Below are positions 7,464-17,315 of a DNA stretch of 64,000 nt, one piece after another. Source of the DNA: Dactylosporangium siamense (lineage in GTDB: Bacteria > Actinomycetota > Actinomycetes > Mycobacteriales > Micromonosporaceae); the NCBI RefSeq assembly GCF_016862795.1, contig NZ_BONQ01000025.1:1-64000 (forward strand). Direction: 5' to 3'. Numbering within the stretch: position 1 is the stretch's first letter; each line of letters begins with the position of its first letter. The notes beneath the pieces are model-generated. The model did no database searches and was not told the origin of the DNA. It saw only the letters and a list, made by a program, of their open reading frames with translations. The position numbers and the translations under genes were made by a program.

Positions 7464-10190
7464 ATGAAAACGAAGACCTTGCTTGGCAACCGGTACCGGC
7501 TCGAGACCGAGGTCGCCCGGGGTGCCATCGGCGCGGTCTGGCGGTCGTACGACGAGCAGACCGGCCAGTGGGTTGCGGTCAAGGTCATGCGGTCCGAGGC
7601 AGCCGAGGTGCCCGAGCTGGTCGACGGGTTCCTCGGCGAGGCCGAGCTGCTCGCCGGCCTGGACCACCCTTCGGTGATCAGGGTGCACAACCTGATCACC
7701 GGCAAGGGCCTGCTGGCCATCGCGATGGAGCTCGTCGCCGGCCCTGACCTGCGCCGCCGGCTGCGCTCCGACGGGCCGCTGCCGCCCGCGGTCGCCGCCG
7801 AGGTCGTCGCGCAGGTCGCCGACGCCCTCGCCTACGTCCACGCGGCCGGCATCGTCCACGGCGACGTCAAGCCCGGCAACCTGCTCGTCCCGCTCGACGG
7901 CGGCCCGGTGCGGCTCGCCGACTTCGGCGTCGCCCGCCGCCTCGACCAGCCGGCCGGCCCGACCCACGCCACCCCCGAGTACGTGGCGCCCGAGGTCGTC
8001 GCCGGTGGGCTGCCCAGCCCCGCCTCCGACGTGTATGCGCTCGGCGTGGTGCTCTTCGAGCTGATCTGCGGCCGGAGCCCGTACCGCGGCGGATCCCCCA
8101 ACGACGTCCTGCGCCGGCACGCCGACTGCGTGCCCGTCCCACCGCCCGGGATGCCGGCCGCGCTCTGGCCGATCATCGAGGCCTGCATGGAGCTCGACCC
8201 GCGCATGCGCCCGGCGGCCGCCTCGATCGTGGGCCGGCTCCGGGTCGCGGAGGGCGCCCTGGACGGCTTCGAGCCGCTGCCCCGCCTCCCCGCCGAGGCG
8301 GTCACCTTCTGGGTCCGCTCCGCCGAGCTGACCGCCCCGGTGTCGGCGCCGGTCCGGCGGGTCGACTGGGTCCCGCTGCCGACCGCGCCCACCTCACCGG
8401 CCGCGGCGTCGGCGGCGCTGATGATGGCGGTGCCGATCAAGGACCTGCCGACCGAGCCCAACGGGCTGCCGCTCGGCGAGCTGCCGACGCAGGCGCAGGG
8501 GCCGGGCGCGTTCGCGGCGTCGGTCCGCCAGGACGTCGCCGACCTGCCGACCGCGCCGAACGGGTTCGACGCCGCGGACGTGGAACCGCCGACGGAGATC
8601 ATCGTGACCCCGGCCGTGGCGGAGCAGTCCGTCGCGGCGGCGGCGGGGGAGCCGGCGGACGAGGCACCGGCTGCCGCTGCCGCAGCTGCGGACTCGGACT
8701 CGGACTCGGATTCGGAGGAGCCGACCGTCGTCGTGCACGAGGCGCCGGCCGCCGCTGTCCTGGATTCGGAGGAGCCGCCGGTCGCCGCTTCGGAGGAGCC
8801 GACCGCCGGTGTCCTGGATTCGGAGGAGCCACCGGTTGCCGCTTCGGAGGAGCCGACCGTCGTCGTGCATGAGGTGCCGGCTGTCGGTGTCCTGGATTCG
8901 GAGGAGCCGCCGGTTGCCGCTTCGGAGGAGCCGACCGCCGCTGTGGTGGTGGCGCCGGCCGTCGTGGAGGAGCCGACCGTCGTCGTGCTTGCCAAGCCGG
9001 TGGAGGCTGCGCCCGCCGGTGCGCTCGCGGCGCTGAACAAGGCGCTCGCCGCGCCGGTGGTCGGAGATGCCGCGGCCGCCCAGAATGGTGTCGTCGCGGA
9101 GGGTGGCGTTCCGGAAACCGCCGGTCCGGTTGCTGAGCCGGCTCCGGTTGCGGAGGCCGGTCTGGTTGCTGAGCCGGCCCCGGTTGCGGAGGCTGGCCCG
9201 GTCGACGAGACCGCCGGGCTCGCGCTCGTGACGGACGTGCCGCTGTGGGGTGCCGACACGCCGGCGCAGGATGGGAACGCCGCGCCGGTCGCCGATCCGG
9301 ACGAGCCGCCCGCGGCGGACGCGTTCACCGCGGTGCTCACGCCCGGCATCCCGCACCAGCGGGCGGCGCACCCGGCCGCCCCCGATGCCATCCCGGCCGG
9401 CGCCGCGCCCGGCGGTGACGCGCGGCCCGCGGTGGCGGAGGAGCCGTCCACCGACGTGGTCGTGCCCGCGGCCTGGCCCGTGCTGCCCGATCCGGCCAAC
9501 GCCCCCGCCGGCCCGCGCCCTGCGGTGCCGGAGGACCCGTGGAGCGCGCTGCCCACCGAGGTCCTGGCGTCCTCCGCACCGCCCCGGGCCGGCCAGGAGC
9601 CGCCGGCCGCTTACGAGCCGCCGATCGGTTTCGAACCGCCGGCCGGTTTCGAGCCGCCGGCCGGTCAGGAGCCGCCGGTTGGGAGCGAGCCGCCGGCCCT
9701 CCCGGACGGGCTGCCCTGGCTCCGGGCCGCCTCGGACGAGTCGGCCGAGCGTGCCGGCGACGGCGCGACCGGCCTGCCCGCCGACGCCCCGGCCGATGGT
9801 GCCGGCCGGTCCGACCGGCGGGTCCTCGTCGGTGTGGCCGGGGCGGTGCTGCTGCTGATCCTGCTCGGGATCGGCGGGGTCCTGCTCTCCGGTGTGTTCG
9901 ACGGCGACGGCCGCCGGCCCACACAGGTGAACGCGACCACGCCCGCGGGTGACTCCGGTGCGTCGTCCGCGCCGAGCGCCGGGCCTTCCGGCGGCGCGTC
10001 GCCTTCCGTGGCGCCTTCCCCCGAGCCTTCCGCGGACGGTTCCGCCGCGCCCGGAGACGGCGGGAAAACGCCCACGAAGCGTCCGTCGACGGTGCCGTCG
10101 CCGACCCGGTCGCTGCCCGGTATCGGTGATCCACTGCCGCCGTTCCCGACGATGCCGTCCTTTCCCCCGCCGCCGAAATTTCCGTCCTAA
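7464..10190 (+). CDS. Transmembrane serine/threonine protein kinase with long repetitive linker
   Basis: A 908-residue PknB-type kinase. The catalytic domain spans about residues 9-265: glycine loop, AVKVMR lysine (Lys40), catalytic loop HGDVKPGN (Asp134), ADFGVAR (Asp153) and [16 protein letters not shown]. The HRD arginine is replaced by Gly, so it is a non-RD kinase. A 500-residue Ala/Pro/Glu linker follows, with near-identical [14 protein letters not shown] units (8.69-8.97 kb) and EPPAG units (9.6-9.7 kb). One membrane helix near 787-810 precedes about 95 outer residues rich in Ser and Pro, with no PASTA domain. The ATG at 7464 follows GGGAGGGG; the GTG 18 bases upstream is less likely. 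Confidence 0.85.
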   Translation: MKTKTLLGNRYRLETEVARGAIGAVWRSYDEQTGQWVAVKVMRSEAAEVPELVDGFLGEAELLAGLDHPSVIRVHNLITGKGLLAIAMELVAGPDLRRRLRSDGPLPPAVAAEVVAQVADALAYVHAAGIVHGDVKPGNLLVPLDGGPVRLADFGVARRLDQPAGPTHATPEYVAPEVVAGGLPSPASDVYALGVVLFELICGRSPYRGGSPNDVLRRHADCVPVPPPGMPAALWPIIEACMELDPRMRPAAASIVGRLRVAEGALDGFEPLPRLPAEAVTFWVRSAELTAPVSAPVRRVDWVPLPTAPTSPAAASAALMMAVPIKDLPTEPNGLPLGELPTQAQGPGAFAASVRQDVADLPTAPNGFDAADVEPPTEIIVTPAVAEQSVAAAAGEPADEAPAAAAAAADSDSDSDSEEPTVVVHEAPAAAVLDSEEPPVAASEEPTAGVLDSEEPPVAASEEPTVVVHEVPAVGVLDSEEPPVAASEEPTAAVVVAPAVVEEPTVVVLAKPVEAAPAGALAALNKALAAPVVGDAAAAQNGVVAEGGVPETAGPVAEPAPVAEAGLVAEPAPVAEAGPVDETAGLALVTDVPLWGADTPAQDGNAAPVADPDEPPAADAFTAVLTPGIPHQRAAHPAAPDAIPAGAAPGGDARPAVAEEPSTDVVVPAAWPVLPDPANAPAGPRPAVPEDPWSALPTEVLASSAPPRAGQEPPAAYEPPIGFEPPAGFEPPAGQEPPVGSEPPALPDGLPWLRAASDESAERAGDGATGLPADAPADGAGRSDRRVLVGVAGAVLLLILLGIGGVLLSGVFDGDGRRPTQVNATTPAGDSGASSAPSAGPSGGASPSVAPSPEPSADGSAAPGDGGKTPTKRPSTVPSPTRSLPGIGDPLPPFPTMPSFPPPPKFPS

Positions 10191-10192
10191 CT

Positions 10193-10215
10193 CGACTGTC
10201 GCGACGCGACAGTCG
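10193..10215. promoter_or_regulatory. Inverted repeat upstream of the PadR gene
   Basis: CGACTGTCGC (10193-10202) and GCGACAGTCG (10206-10215) form perfect 10-bp arms around GAC, three bases after the kinase stop. Another CGACAGT follows directly (10214-10220). It could end the kinase transcript or be an operator for the PadR regulator 57 bp downstream. Confidence 0.5.
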
Positions 10216-10271
10216 ACAGTGGATTTGTCGAAATCCTGGACTGGGCCGGAGAAAGATGACAGCGTAGGTCC

Positions 10272-10787
10272 ATGGCGGAATCTGGAGTCAACGCGACGGC
10301 GGCGGCCCTGCTCGGTCTGCTGCACGAGGGGCCGATGACCGGTGGGCAGCTGATGGCCGCCGCGCAGCGACGCCTCGGGGCCTACTGGTCGATGACGCGT
10401 AGCCAGGTCTACCGCGAGCTTCCCGCACTCGCCGCCGCCGGTTACGTGAAACTCGGCAAGCCCGGTGCGCGTTCGAGCCAGCCGTATGCGATCACGCCGG
10501 CCGGGAAGCGGGCATTCACCCGTTGGTTGTCGGAGCCGGCCGGTCGTGAGGCGCTGCGCAATCCCGTCGCATTGCGTGTCGCGTTCGGCGGGCAGCAGTC
10601 AGGTGCACAACTGCAGCAGGTCTATGCGCAGGCGTCCGAATATCACAATGCGGCGCTGACCGAGGCGCGGGAATTGGTCAAAGAGGCGAAGAAGTCCGGT
10701 GACGAGTTCTATGCCGCGTCGCTGGAGTTCGCGGTCGGCTATCACAAGGCGGCGCTCGCCTGGCTCAAGGGCGCACCCACCAAATAG
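10272..10787 (+). CDS. PadR family transcriptional regulator
   Basis: A 171-residue repressor-type protein. The N-terminal winged helix (residues 8-85) shows the PadR pattern: LLGLLHEGPMTGGQLMAA, SQVYRELPALAAAGYVKL and AITPAGKRAFTRWL. The C-terminal half is helical and should be the dimerisation domain. Upstream, TGGACT (10237-10242) and CAGCGT (10260-10265) are 17 bp apart, and the latter lies six bases before the ATG, pointing to a leaderless mRNA. A perfect palindrome at 10193-10215 may be its own operator. The target gene is not evident; the kinase upstream and prfB downstream are on the same strand. Confidence 0.9.
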   Translation: MAESGVNATAAALLGLLHEGPMTGGQLMAAAQRRLGAYWSMTRSQVYRELPALAAAGYVKLGKPGARSSQPYAITPAGKRAFTRWLSEPAGREALRNPVALRVAFGGQQSGAQLQQVYAQASEYHNAALTEARELVKEAKKSGDEFYAASLEFAVGYHKAALAWLKGAPTK

Positions 10788-10875
10788 CCTCGGGGCGCCC
10801 GTGACCGGTGCCGGTCGGTTCGCCGTACACCATCCACCGCCGGATACGCGCTCCGCTTCGGCGTAGTCTTTGAGG

Positions 10876-11991
10876 GTGACCGCTCTCGACCACGCCGAAT
10901 CGCTGAAGCACCTTGATGGCATCCTGCGCAACATCGAGGCCGTCATCGACCTCGACCGTCTCCGGAAGGAGAAGGCCGAGCTCGAAGAGGCGGCCGCCGT
11001 GCCCAACCTGTGGGACGACCAGGTGGCGGCGCAGAAGGTGACCTCGCGGCTGTCCTACGTGCAGGGCGAGATCGGCAAGCTGGAGCGGCTGCGAGCCAAG
11101 CTCGACGACGCCGTGGTGCTGCTGGAGCTCTCCCAGGACGAGGACGACGCCGGCTCGCTCAACGAGGTCGCCGACGAGATCTCCGCGCTGACCAAGTCGA
11201 TCGAGGAGCTCGAGGTCCGCACCCTGCTCTCGGGTGAGTATGACGCCCGTGAGGCGCTCGTCACGATCCGCGCGGGTGCCGGTGGCGTCGACGCCGCGGA
11301 CTTCGCCGACATGCTCCTGCGGATGTACCTGCGCTGGGCGGAGCGGCACGGCTACGACACCGACGTCTACGACACCTCGTATGCGGAGGAGGCCGGCATC
11401 AAGTCGGCCACGTTCGCGGTGAAGGCGCCGTATGCGTACGGGACGCTGTCGGTCGAGTCCGGCACGCACCGGCTGGTGCGGATCAGCCCGTTCGACAACC
11501 AGGGGCGCCGGCAGACGTCGTTCGCCGCGCTCGAGGTCGTGCCGGTGGTCGAGCAGACCGACGAGGTCGAGATCCCCGACGACGATCTGCGCGTGGACGT
11601 GTACCGCTCCAGTGGCCCCGGCGGTCAGGGCGTCAACACGACCGACTCCGCGGTGCGCCTGACCCACCTGCCCACCGGCATCGTGGTCTCCTGCCAGAAC
11701 GAGCGTTCGCAGATCCAGAACAAGGCGACCGCCATGACGGTGCTGAAGGCCAAGCTCCTCGCGGTGAAGCGGGCCGAGGAGAAGGCGACCATGAACGAGC
11801 TCCGCGGCGACGTGCAGGGCTCCTGGGGCGACCAGATGCGCTCCTACGTGCTGCACCCGTACCAGATGGTGAAGGATCTGCGCACCGAGCACGAAACGGG
11901 CAACCCGTCGGCGGTCTTCGACGGCGACCTCGACGGCTTCATCGACGCCGGCATCCGGTGGCGCAAGCAGCGCGAGCTCAACCCCGCGTAG
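10876..11991 (+). CDS. prfB: Peptide chain release factor 2
   Basis: Reads UGA and UAA stop codons and releases the finished protein. At 371 residues it is full length. It contains the anticodon tripeptide SPF (residues 204-206), the GGQ motif in [17 protein letters not shown] (249-251), and the coiled N-terminal domain. The coding frame is continuous: there is no in-frame UGA with slippery CUU, so the programmed frameshift known in many bacteria is absent. The GTG start has TAGTCT six bases upstream (10864-10869), suggesting a leaderless transcript. It heads the block continuing with ftsEX. Confidence 0.97.
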   Translation: MTALDHAESLKHLDGILRNIEAVIDLDRLRKEKAELEEAAAVPNLWDDQVAAQKVTSRLSYVQGEIGKLERLRAKLDDAVVLLELSQDEDDAGSLNEVADEISALTKSIEELEVRTLLSGEYDAREALVTIRAGAGGVDAADFADMLLRMYLRWAERHGYDTDVYDTSYAEEAGIKSATFAVKAPYAYGTLSVESGTHRLVRISPFDNQGRRQTSFAALEVVPVVEQTDEVEIPDDDLRVDVYRSSGPGGQGVNTTDSAVRLTHLPTGIVVSCQNERSQIQNKATAMTVLKAKLLAVKRAEEKATMNELRGDVQGSWGDQMRSYVLHPYQMVKDLRTEHETGNPSAVFDGDLDGFIDAGIRWRKQRELNPA

Positions 11992-12005
11992 GTCCGCCAA
12001 GGGCA

Positions 12006-12033
12006 TGATCATCGCATTGGAATGCGACGATCA
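12006..12033 (+). terminator. Hairpin after prfB
   Basis: Arms 12006-12018 and 12021-12033 (13 bp, one mismatch, two-base loop) lie 14 bases past the prfB stop. No U-tract follows. It is a probable terminator, though an operator role cannot be excluded. Confidence 0.5.
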
Positions 12034-12055
12034 CCTTGGGTAACCGATTGATCGA

Positions 12056-12089
12056 AGCCGCGAGTGTGATGTACGTCACTCTCGCGGCT
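12056..12089. promoter_or_regulatory. CRP/GlxR-like palindrome upstream of ftsE
   Basis: A 14-bp inverted repeat with one mismatch and a six-base centre. Its core, TGTGATGTACGTCACT at 12065-12080, agrees with the GlxR/CRP consensus TGTGANNTANNTCACA in all but the last base. It lies about 130 bp before the ftsE start and 90 bp before its -35 box. Confidence 0.55.
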
Positions 12090-12171
12090 GAAATCACGTG
12101 CTGCCCTGCGGTTCGGGTCAGCTCTTCGGGTTCGCATTTAGGGCAAACGACGCGCGACGCACTTCGTGTAC

Positions 12172-12199
12172 TTGGCGTGGATGTCACACCGCGTAGACT
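12172..12199 (+). promoter_or_regulatory. Promoter of ftsE
   Basis: TTGGCG (12172-12177) and TAGACT (12194-12199) are 16 bp apart. The GTG of ftsE lies eight bases after the -10 box, so the transcript is probably leaderless. Confidence 0.6.
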
Positions 12200-12207
12200 C
12201 ACGTCCC

Positions 12208-12888
12208 GTGATTCGGCTTGACCACGTGACGAAGACGTATCCGAAGGCGTCCCGCCCCTCACTCGACGATGTTTCCGTCAACATCGAGAAGGGCGAGTTC
12301 GTCTTCTTCATCGGACCTTCCGGCTCAGGCAAGTCCACGATCATCAAGCTGCTGCTGCATGAGGTCACGCCCAACAAGGGCAAGGTCGTCGTCAACGAGC
12401 GCGACGTGACCTCGATGCGCTCGTGGCGCATCCCGGCGTTCCGCCGGCAGATCGGCTGCGTGTTCCAGGACTTCCGTCTCCTGCCCAACCGCACCGCGTA
12501 CGAGAACGTCGCCTTCGCCCTCGAGGTCATCGGCAAGTCGAAGGGCGTCGCCCGTCGCGTCGTCCCCGAGGTGCTGGAGCTCGTCGGGCTGGGCGGCAAG
12601 GAGCACCGCTACCCCCACGAGCTGTCCGGTGGTGAGCAGCAGCGGGTCGCCGTGGCCCGCGCGTTCGTCAACCGGCCGCTGATCCTGCTCGCCGACGAGC
12701 CGACCGGAAACCTGGACCCGGACACGTCGATCGAGATCATGCGGCTGCTCGACCGGATCAACCGGACCGGGACCACGGTCGTCATGGTCACCCACGACTC
12801 CAACATCGTGAACCAGATGCGCCGGCGGGTCGTCGAGATCGAGAGCGGCCGGATCGTGCGCGACCAGCCGCGTGGTGTCTACGGCTGA
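12208..12888 (+). CDS. ftsE: Cell division ATP-binding protein FtsE
   Basis: ABC-type ATPase that works with FtsX at the division septum to switch on peptidoglycan hydrolases rather than to transport. The 226 residues include Walker [10 protein letters not shown] (36-44), the Q-loop [11 protein letters not shown], signature [14 protein letters not shown], Walker [10 protein letters not shown] and switch His in VTHDS. The GTG at 12208 gives [13 protein letters not shown], the normal family start; the longer frame adds an unmatched leader. Promoter and GTG spacing suggest no 5' leader. ftsX follows after 60 bp on the same strand. Confidence 0.97.
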   Translation: MIRLDHVTKTYPKASRPSLDDVSVNIEKGEFVFFIGPSGSGKSTIIKLLLHEVTPNKGKVVVNERDVTSMRSWRIPAFRRQIGCVFQDFRLLPNRTAYENVAFALEVIGKSKGVARRVVPEVLELVGLGGKEHRYPHELSGGEQQRVAVARAFVNRPLILLADEPTGNLDPDTSIEIMRLLDRINRTGTTVVMVTHDSNIVNQMRRRVVEIESGRIVRDQPRGVYG

Positions 12889-12948
12889 CGACCTCAGTCG
12901 TAATCCACCTCTGACTTTGCCGGGTCCGCTGGGAAGGAACCCCACCCG

Positions 12949-13824
12949 ATGCGCTTGAAGTACGTCCTGTCCGAAGTCCTGACCGGGCTGTGGCGAAACG
13001 TCACCATGACCATCGCGATGATCATCACGATGACCGTGTCGCTGACCATGCTGGGCGCCAGCCTGCTGCTGTTCTTCCAGGTCAACAAGATGGAGGACTT
13101 CTTCTACCAGCGCGTAGAGGTCTCCATCTTCCTCAAGGCCGACGTCACCGACGAGCAGCGCGACGGCATCAAGAGCGCACTCGACGGCAGCGCACTGGTC
13201 AAGGAGGTGACGTACGAGAGCCGCGACGATGCCTGGAAGCGATTCCAGACGCAGTTCAAGGACGCGCCCGACCTGGTGAACGCGACGAAGAAGGAGTCGC
13301 TGCCGGAGTCGTACCGGGTGAAGCTCAAGGACCCGACCAAGGTCAAGGAACTGACCGCTGAGGTCGGCACCATGCCGGGCGTCAGCGACGTCGTCGACCA
13401 GCAGGAGCTGCTGAAGAAGGTCTTCGAGCTACTGGGCGCGCTGCAGACCCTGGCGCTCACCGTCGCCATCATCCAGGGCGCGGCCGCGTTGCTCCTGGTG
13501 GCCAACACGATCCAGGTGGCCGCCTACAGCAAGCGCCGCGAGGTCGCGGTCATGAAGCTCGTCGGCGCCTCGAACTGGTTCATCCAGTTGCCCTTCGTCC
13601 TGGAGGCGGTATTTGCCGGTCTGCTCGGCGCGCTGCTGGCCTTCGGGGGGTTGGTCGCGGCGAAGTTCTTCTTCATCGACGGCTCGCTCAAGGCCCTGGC
13701 CAACGTCCTGCTGCCGATCGACTGGAGCAGCATCTGGCTGATGCTGCCGGTCCTCTGCGGCGCCGGCGGCCTGGTCAGCGCGATCACCGCCTGGATCACG
13801 CTGCGGTTCTACGTGCGCGTCTGA
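12949..13824 (+). CDS. ftsX: Cell division protein FtsX
   Basis: Membrane partner of FtsE. The 291 residues show the standard layout: a cytoplasmic N-terminus (MRLKYVLSEVLTGLWRN), first membrane helix about 20-45, an extracellular domain about 46-165 that in this family contacts a hydrolase, and three more helices near 170-200, 215-245 and 262-285. A GGGAAGGAA ribosome site precedes the ATG. The next gene is an M23 endopeptidase with coiled coils, the kind of protein FtsEX regulates. A strong terminator follows the stop. Confidence 0.97.
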   Translation: MRLKYVLSEVLTGLWRNVTMTIAMIITMTVSLTMLGASLLLFFQVNKMEDFFYQRVEVSIFLKADVTDEQRDGIKSALDGSALVKEVTYESRDDAWKRFQTQFKDAPDLVNATKKESLPESYRVKLKDPTKVKELTAEVGTMPGVSDVVDQQELLKKVFELLGALQTLALTVAIIQGAAALLLVANTIQVAAYSKRREVAVMKLVGASNWFIQLPFVLEAVFAGLLGALLAFGGLVAAKFFFIDGSLKALANVLLPIDWSSIWLMLPVLCGAGGLVSAITAWITLRFYVRV

Positions 13825-13838
13825 CCTGCACGAACGTC

Positions 13839-13869
13839 AAGGGGTGGGCCGGTTTCGGCCCACCCCTTT
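13839..13869 (+). terminator. Rho-independent terminator after ftsX
   Basis: AAGGGGTGGGCCG (13839-13851) pairs perfectly with 13856-13868 around a four-base loop, and the paired strand ends in TTT. It separates ftsX from the M23 gene. Confidence 0.8.
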
Positions 13870-13971
13870 CGTATATCCGAAGTGCGCCACGATAGGGGCA
13901 TTTCGCCAAAATTCCGGACTTATGGGTCTTTTCCTGCGTACGGTAACCCTCAAGTGGTACTGGAGGGTTAT

Positions 13972-15267
13972 GTGAACCGGATCGGGATCATCTGCGCCAT
14001 CGGCGCCGTCGTCGTGCTGCTCGGCAGCGGCACGGCCGGACACGCCGACGCCCGCGACGACAAGGCGCGGGTGGACCGCCAGCTCCAGGAGACCCAGGCC
14101 ACCCTCGAGGCCGCCACCGAGCGGGCCCAGCAGGCCGCCGCCGACCACGCCGCGGCGACCGCCGCACTGCCCGGCGCCCAGGACGCCCTCGAGGACGCGA
14201 AGGGCCGGGTCATCGCCGCCGAGGCGGCTGCCCGTCAGGCGCAGCGCGACCGGGACGCCGCCGACGCCGTCGTCGAGGCCGCCGACGCCGAGTACGACGG
14301 CGCCAAGGCCCAGGTCGAGCAGGGCCGCGACGACGTGTCCGCGTTCGTCGCGGCCGCGTACAAGGGCAGCGGGTTCGCGATGTTCAACTCGATCCTCGAG
14401 TCCGGCTCGCCGAACGACCTGGCGATGCGCATCTCCTACCTCGACCGGGTCGCCGCCGAGAGCCAGCGGGCCCTCGACGAGCTGACGATCGCCAGGATGT
14501 CGGCCAAGCAGCGCTCCAGCGCCGCCGAACTGGCCCGGCAGAAGGCCGCCCAGGCGGCCGAGCAGACCCGCCAGGCGCTGCAGGACAGCATGGCCGCGCA
14601 GGCCGGCGCCGAACAGGCCGCCGCCGACGTCAAGACCCTGATCGACAAGAGCGCGCAGGCCGAGGCCGTCGCCAGCTCCGAGCGCACCGCCGTCCTCGCC
14701 CGCTATCAGCAGCTCAAGGTCGACAGTGACCGGATCGCCGGCGAGCTGCGGGCCGAGGCGGCGGCGGAGGCCGCGGCGGCGGCGAAGGCGGCCAGGGCTG
14801 CCGGTCGGCCGGCTGCCAGCGGTACCCAACTGACCACCGCGATTCCACCGAGCAGCGGCGCGTTCTTCCTCATGCCGGTGCACGGCTGGAAATCCAGCAA
14901 CTACGGCATGCGCTTCGACCCCGTCTACAAGGTGTACCAACTGCACGCCGGCATCGACGTCGCGGCCGGGGGTGGGCAGCCGATCGTCGCCGCCGCCGAC
15001 GGCAAGGTGGTGCGGGCCGGCTGGGCCGGCGGCAACGGCAACTACACGTGCATCTCCCACGGCATCTACCAGGGCAAGGGGCTCGCCACCTGCTACGGGC
15101 ACCAGTCCCAGATCCTGGTCAAGGTCGGCCAGACCGTCCGCCGCGGCGAGCTCATCGGCCGGGTCGGCACCACCGGCGCGTCCACCGGCAACCACCTGCA
15201 TTTCGAGGTCCGGCTCAACGGCAGCCCGATCCAGCCGCTGAGCTGGCTGCCCGGGTGTCTCTGCTGA
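13972..15267 (+). CDS. M23 family peptidoglycan endopeptidase with coiled coil (EnvC/NlpD type)
   Basis: A secreted 431-residue murein hydrolase or hydrolase activator. It has an N-terminal signal or anchor (residues 2-25), long Ala/Glu/Gln/Arg-rich coiled coils from about 30 to 280, and a C-terminal M23 domain from about 295. Zinc ligands are His325 and Asp329 (HAGID) and His408/His410 (HLHFE), so the site looks active. The GTG at 13972 follows TGGAGGG; the longer frame upstream is not signal-like. Next to ftsEX and with this layout, it is very likely the FtsX-controlled hydrolase (inference from the EnvC/RipC model). Confidence 0.9.
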   Translation: MNRIGIICAIGAVVVLLGSGTAGHADARDDKARVDRQLQETQATLEAATERAQQAAADHAAATAALPGAQDALEDAKGRVIAAEAAARQAQRDRDAADAVVEAADAEYDGAKAQVEQGRDDVSAFVAAAYKGSGFAMFNSILESGSPNDLAMRISYLDRVAAESQRALDELTIARMSAKQRSSAAELARQKAAQAAEQTRQALQDSMAAQAGAEQAAADVKTLIDKSAQAEAVASSERTAVLARYQQLKVDSDRIAGELRAEAAAEAAAAAKAARAAGRPAASGTQLTTAIPPSSGAFFLMPVHGWKSSNYGMRFDPVYKVYQLHAGIDVAAGGGQPIVAAADGKVVRAGWAGGNGNYTCISHGIYQGKGLATCYGHQSQILVKVGQTVRRGELIGRVGTTGASTGNHLHFEVRLNGSPIQPLSWLPGCLC

Positions 15268-15324
15268 AACAGCCTTGCCCCGCGCGTTACGCTGATACTC
15301 CTGTCAAGATTTCTGGAGGGGTCG

Positions 15325-15804
15325 ATGCCGCGCGAAAAGGGACGCAAGCTCGTCGCGTCCAACCGGAAGGCGCGCCACGACTACGAGATCCTCGAGGAGC
15401 TCGAGGCCGGCATCGCGCTCACGGGCACCGAGGTCAAGTCGCTGCGGGCCGGCCGGTGCTCGCTCGTCGACGCCTTCGGGCAGATCTCCGACCGGGAGGT
15501 GTATCTCCATGCGATGCACATCCCCGAATACACGATGGGCACCTGGACCAACCACCCCCCGCGCCGGGTCCGGAAACTGCTGCTGAAGCGGCAGGAGATC
15601 GACCGCATCGGGGCAAAGGTTCGGGAGAGTGGCCTCACGCTGGTGCCGCTTTCGGTGTACTTCTCCAACGGTTGGGTCAAGGTGGAAATCGGCCTCGCCC
15701 GCGGCAAGAAGTCCTACGACAAGCGCCAGTCCCTGGCGAAACGTGATGCCGAGCGGGAGATCTCTCGCGTCATGGGCAGCAGGAACAAGGGCAGAGACGA
15801 GTAA
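15325..15804 (+). CDS. smpB: SsrA-binding protein SmpB
   Basis: Binds tmRNA and brings it to stalled ribosomes. The 159 residues start [20 protein letters not shown] and contain the OB-fold core with [18 protein letters not shown], then a basic C-terminal tail ([18 protein letters not shown]) that enters the decoding centre. TGGAGGGG lies at normal spacing before the ATG. The tmRNA gene lies 1.5 kb downstream on the same strand, with one gene between. Confidence 0.97.
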   Translation: MPREKGRKLVASNRKARHDYEILEELEAGIALTGTEVKSLRAGRCSLVDAFGQISDREVYLHAMHIPEYTMGTWTNHPPRRVRKLLLKRQEIDRIGAKVRESGLTLVPLSVYFSNGWVKVEIGLARGKKSYDKRQSLAKRDAEREISRVMGSRNKGRDE

Positions 15805-15873
15805 ATCGTCCCGGGTGGCTGAGTAGTTTACGACGGGCAAGCGAGCAATGCGTGCAAGCCCTATAGTCCGTGC

Positions 15874-17250
15874 GTGACCGAGATTCGGGTCGATGTCGAC
15901 CTCGAGCACCCGCCCCCCGCGGTGTGGCGTGCGCTCACCGAGGCGCACCTCGTCACCGACTGGCTGCCCACCACCCGGTTCATGGTCCGCGACGACGGCA
16001 CGTTCACGTTCCAGGCGGGCACCCTGGCAGGCCTCGAAGACCCGATCGAGGGCGAGATCGTCACCACCGAGGCGCCGCACCGGCTGGTGATGCGGTGGTC
16101 CGGGGAGAACCTGCACACCGTCGTCGCCCTCACCCTCGACGAACTGCCCGGCGACGGCACCCGGCTCACCCTCACCCAGAGCGGCTTCCTCGGCCCGCAG
16201 GGCACGATGCGGCGCAGGGTGTTGCGCAGGACGTACCAGCAGCTCTTCGAAGGCCCGATGGCGGCGACGCTGGCCCGTCAGGCCGCCGACCCGCCGGCCG
16301 CGCCCACGGTCACCGACCCGCCGGCGGCCGTGCGGCGCAACGACGGCGGCCCGTTCAACCGGCTGCCGCGCCAGCTCAACTCGCCGAGCCGGTCCGCGCC
16401 CGGCCTCAGCTCCCAGGTGCGCTCCACCGCCGGACCCCGCCCGACGACCACGATGCCGGGCTTCGCCGCCGCCGTCCTGGGCGCGAGAGCGACCGGTGTC
16501 GCCGCCGTGCCGGCCGCCCGCGTCGACGACTCCGTGACACCGGGCCATCAGTTCACGCATCGGCGGGGTGCGTTCGCATCTTCCGCGTTTTCCGCGTTTT
16601 CCGCGTGGGTACGCCGAAGCTGGCACCGCATCGTCACCGCGCGTGACTGGTCGGCGGACCGTCGTAGCCAGGCCGTCGCCGCGGCGGCCGCGATCCTGCT
16701 GCTGCTGGCGATGATCGCGCTGCTCGTCGGCAAGGCCACCGCGCCGCATCCGGCCAAACCGCCCCGCACCGGTGGCGGCGTCGAGGGCCCGGCCCAGGCC
16801 ACCGTCCCGGCCGCACCCGCGGAACGCTCCCAACGCGTCGCAGTGGTCCCGGCGACCTCGGCACCCACCGGCTCGCCCCCGGCGCCGGCCACGTCCGCGC
16901 CCAGCGCCACCACCACCGGCCCGCAGCTCACCGCCCGCACCCGCACCGAGGACCTGACCCTGACCTCCTACCGGGTCACCGTCACGATCGCCAACCCGAG
17001 CACCGCCCCGAGCACCGACTGGACCGTCGTCATCGTCCTGCCCCTGCTCGACCTCACCGTCCGGGACGTCGACGGCGCCGTCATGTCCCGCACCGGCCTC
17101 AAAGTGATCTTCACCCCCGTCGACAGCACCCGCACCATCCGCAACGGCGGCTCCGTGACCGTCCGTTTCGAGGTCGAGGGCCTCGGCGTGCGCAACACCC
17201 CCCTCGACTGCACCATCGACGGACGCCCCTGCACCCAGGTATCGGGATGA
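15874..17250 (+). CDS. SRPBCC-domain membrane protein with CBM2-like outer domain
   Basis: A 458-residue fusion. Residues 1-130 form an SRPBCC/AHSA1-like ligand-binding domain (TEIRVDVDLEHPPPAVWRAL, APHRLVMRWSGENLHTVV). A Pro/Ala-rich linker follows, with a short repeat of SAFSAF, then one membrane helix near 272-293. A Thr/Pro-rich stalk leads to an outer beta domain from about 355, whose YRVTVTIANPSTAPSTDWTV pattern resembles CBM2 cellulose-binding modules. Two cysteines close the end (DCTIDGRPC). TATAGT (15862-15867) is six bases before the GTG, so it is probably leaderless. The role is unknown; placement beside smpB may be incidental. Confidence 0.75.
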   Translation: MTEIRVDVDLEHPPPAVWRALTEAHLVTDWLPTTRFMVRDDGTFTFQAGTLAGLEDPIEGEIVTTEAPHRLVMRWSGENLHTVVALTLDELPGDGTRLTLTQSGFLGPQGTMRRRVLRRTYQQLFEGPMAATLARQAADPPAAPTVTDPPAAVRRNDGGPFNRLPRQLNSPSRSAPGLSSQVRSTAGPRPTTTMPGFAAAVLGARATGVAAVPAARVDDSVTPGHQFTHRRGAFASSAFSAFSAWVRRSWHRIVTARDWSADRRSQAVAAAAAILLLLAMIALLVGKATAPHPAKPPRTGGGVEGPAQATVPAAPAERSQRVAVVPATSAPTGSPPAPATSAPSATTTGPQLTARTRTEDLTLTSYRVTVTIANPSTAPSTDWTVVIVLPLLDLTVRDVDGAVMSRTGLKVIFTPVDSTRTIRNGGSVTVRFEVEGLGVRNTPLDCTIDGRPCTQVSG

Positions 17251-17315
17251 AAAGCTGGTGGGGACGCGCTACGCTAGATCAGCCGCTACGGAGCGGCAGC
17301 CAACACCACCCGCGC

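Noticed and set aside
10876-11991. Programmed frameshift in prfB
   Set aside because: The frame is open from GTG to stop with no internal UGA and no slippery CUU site near codon 25.
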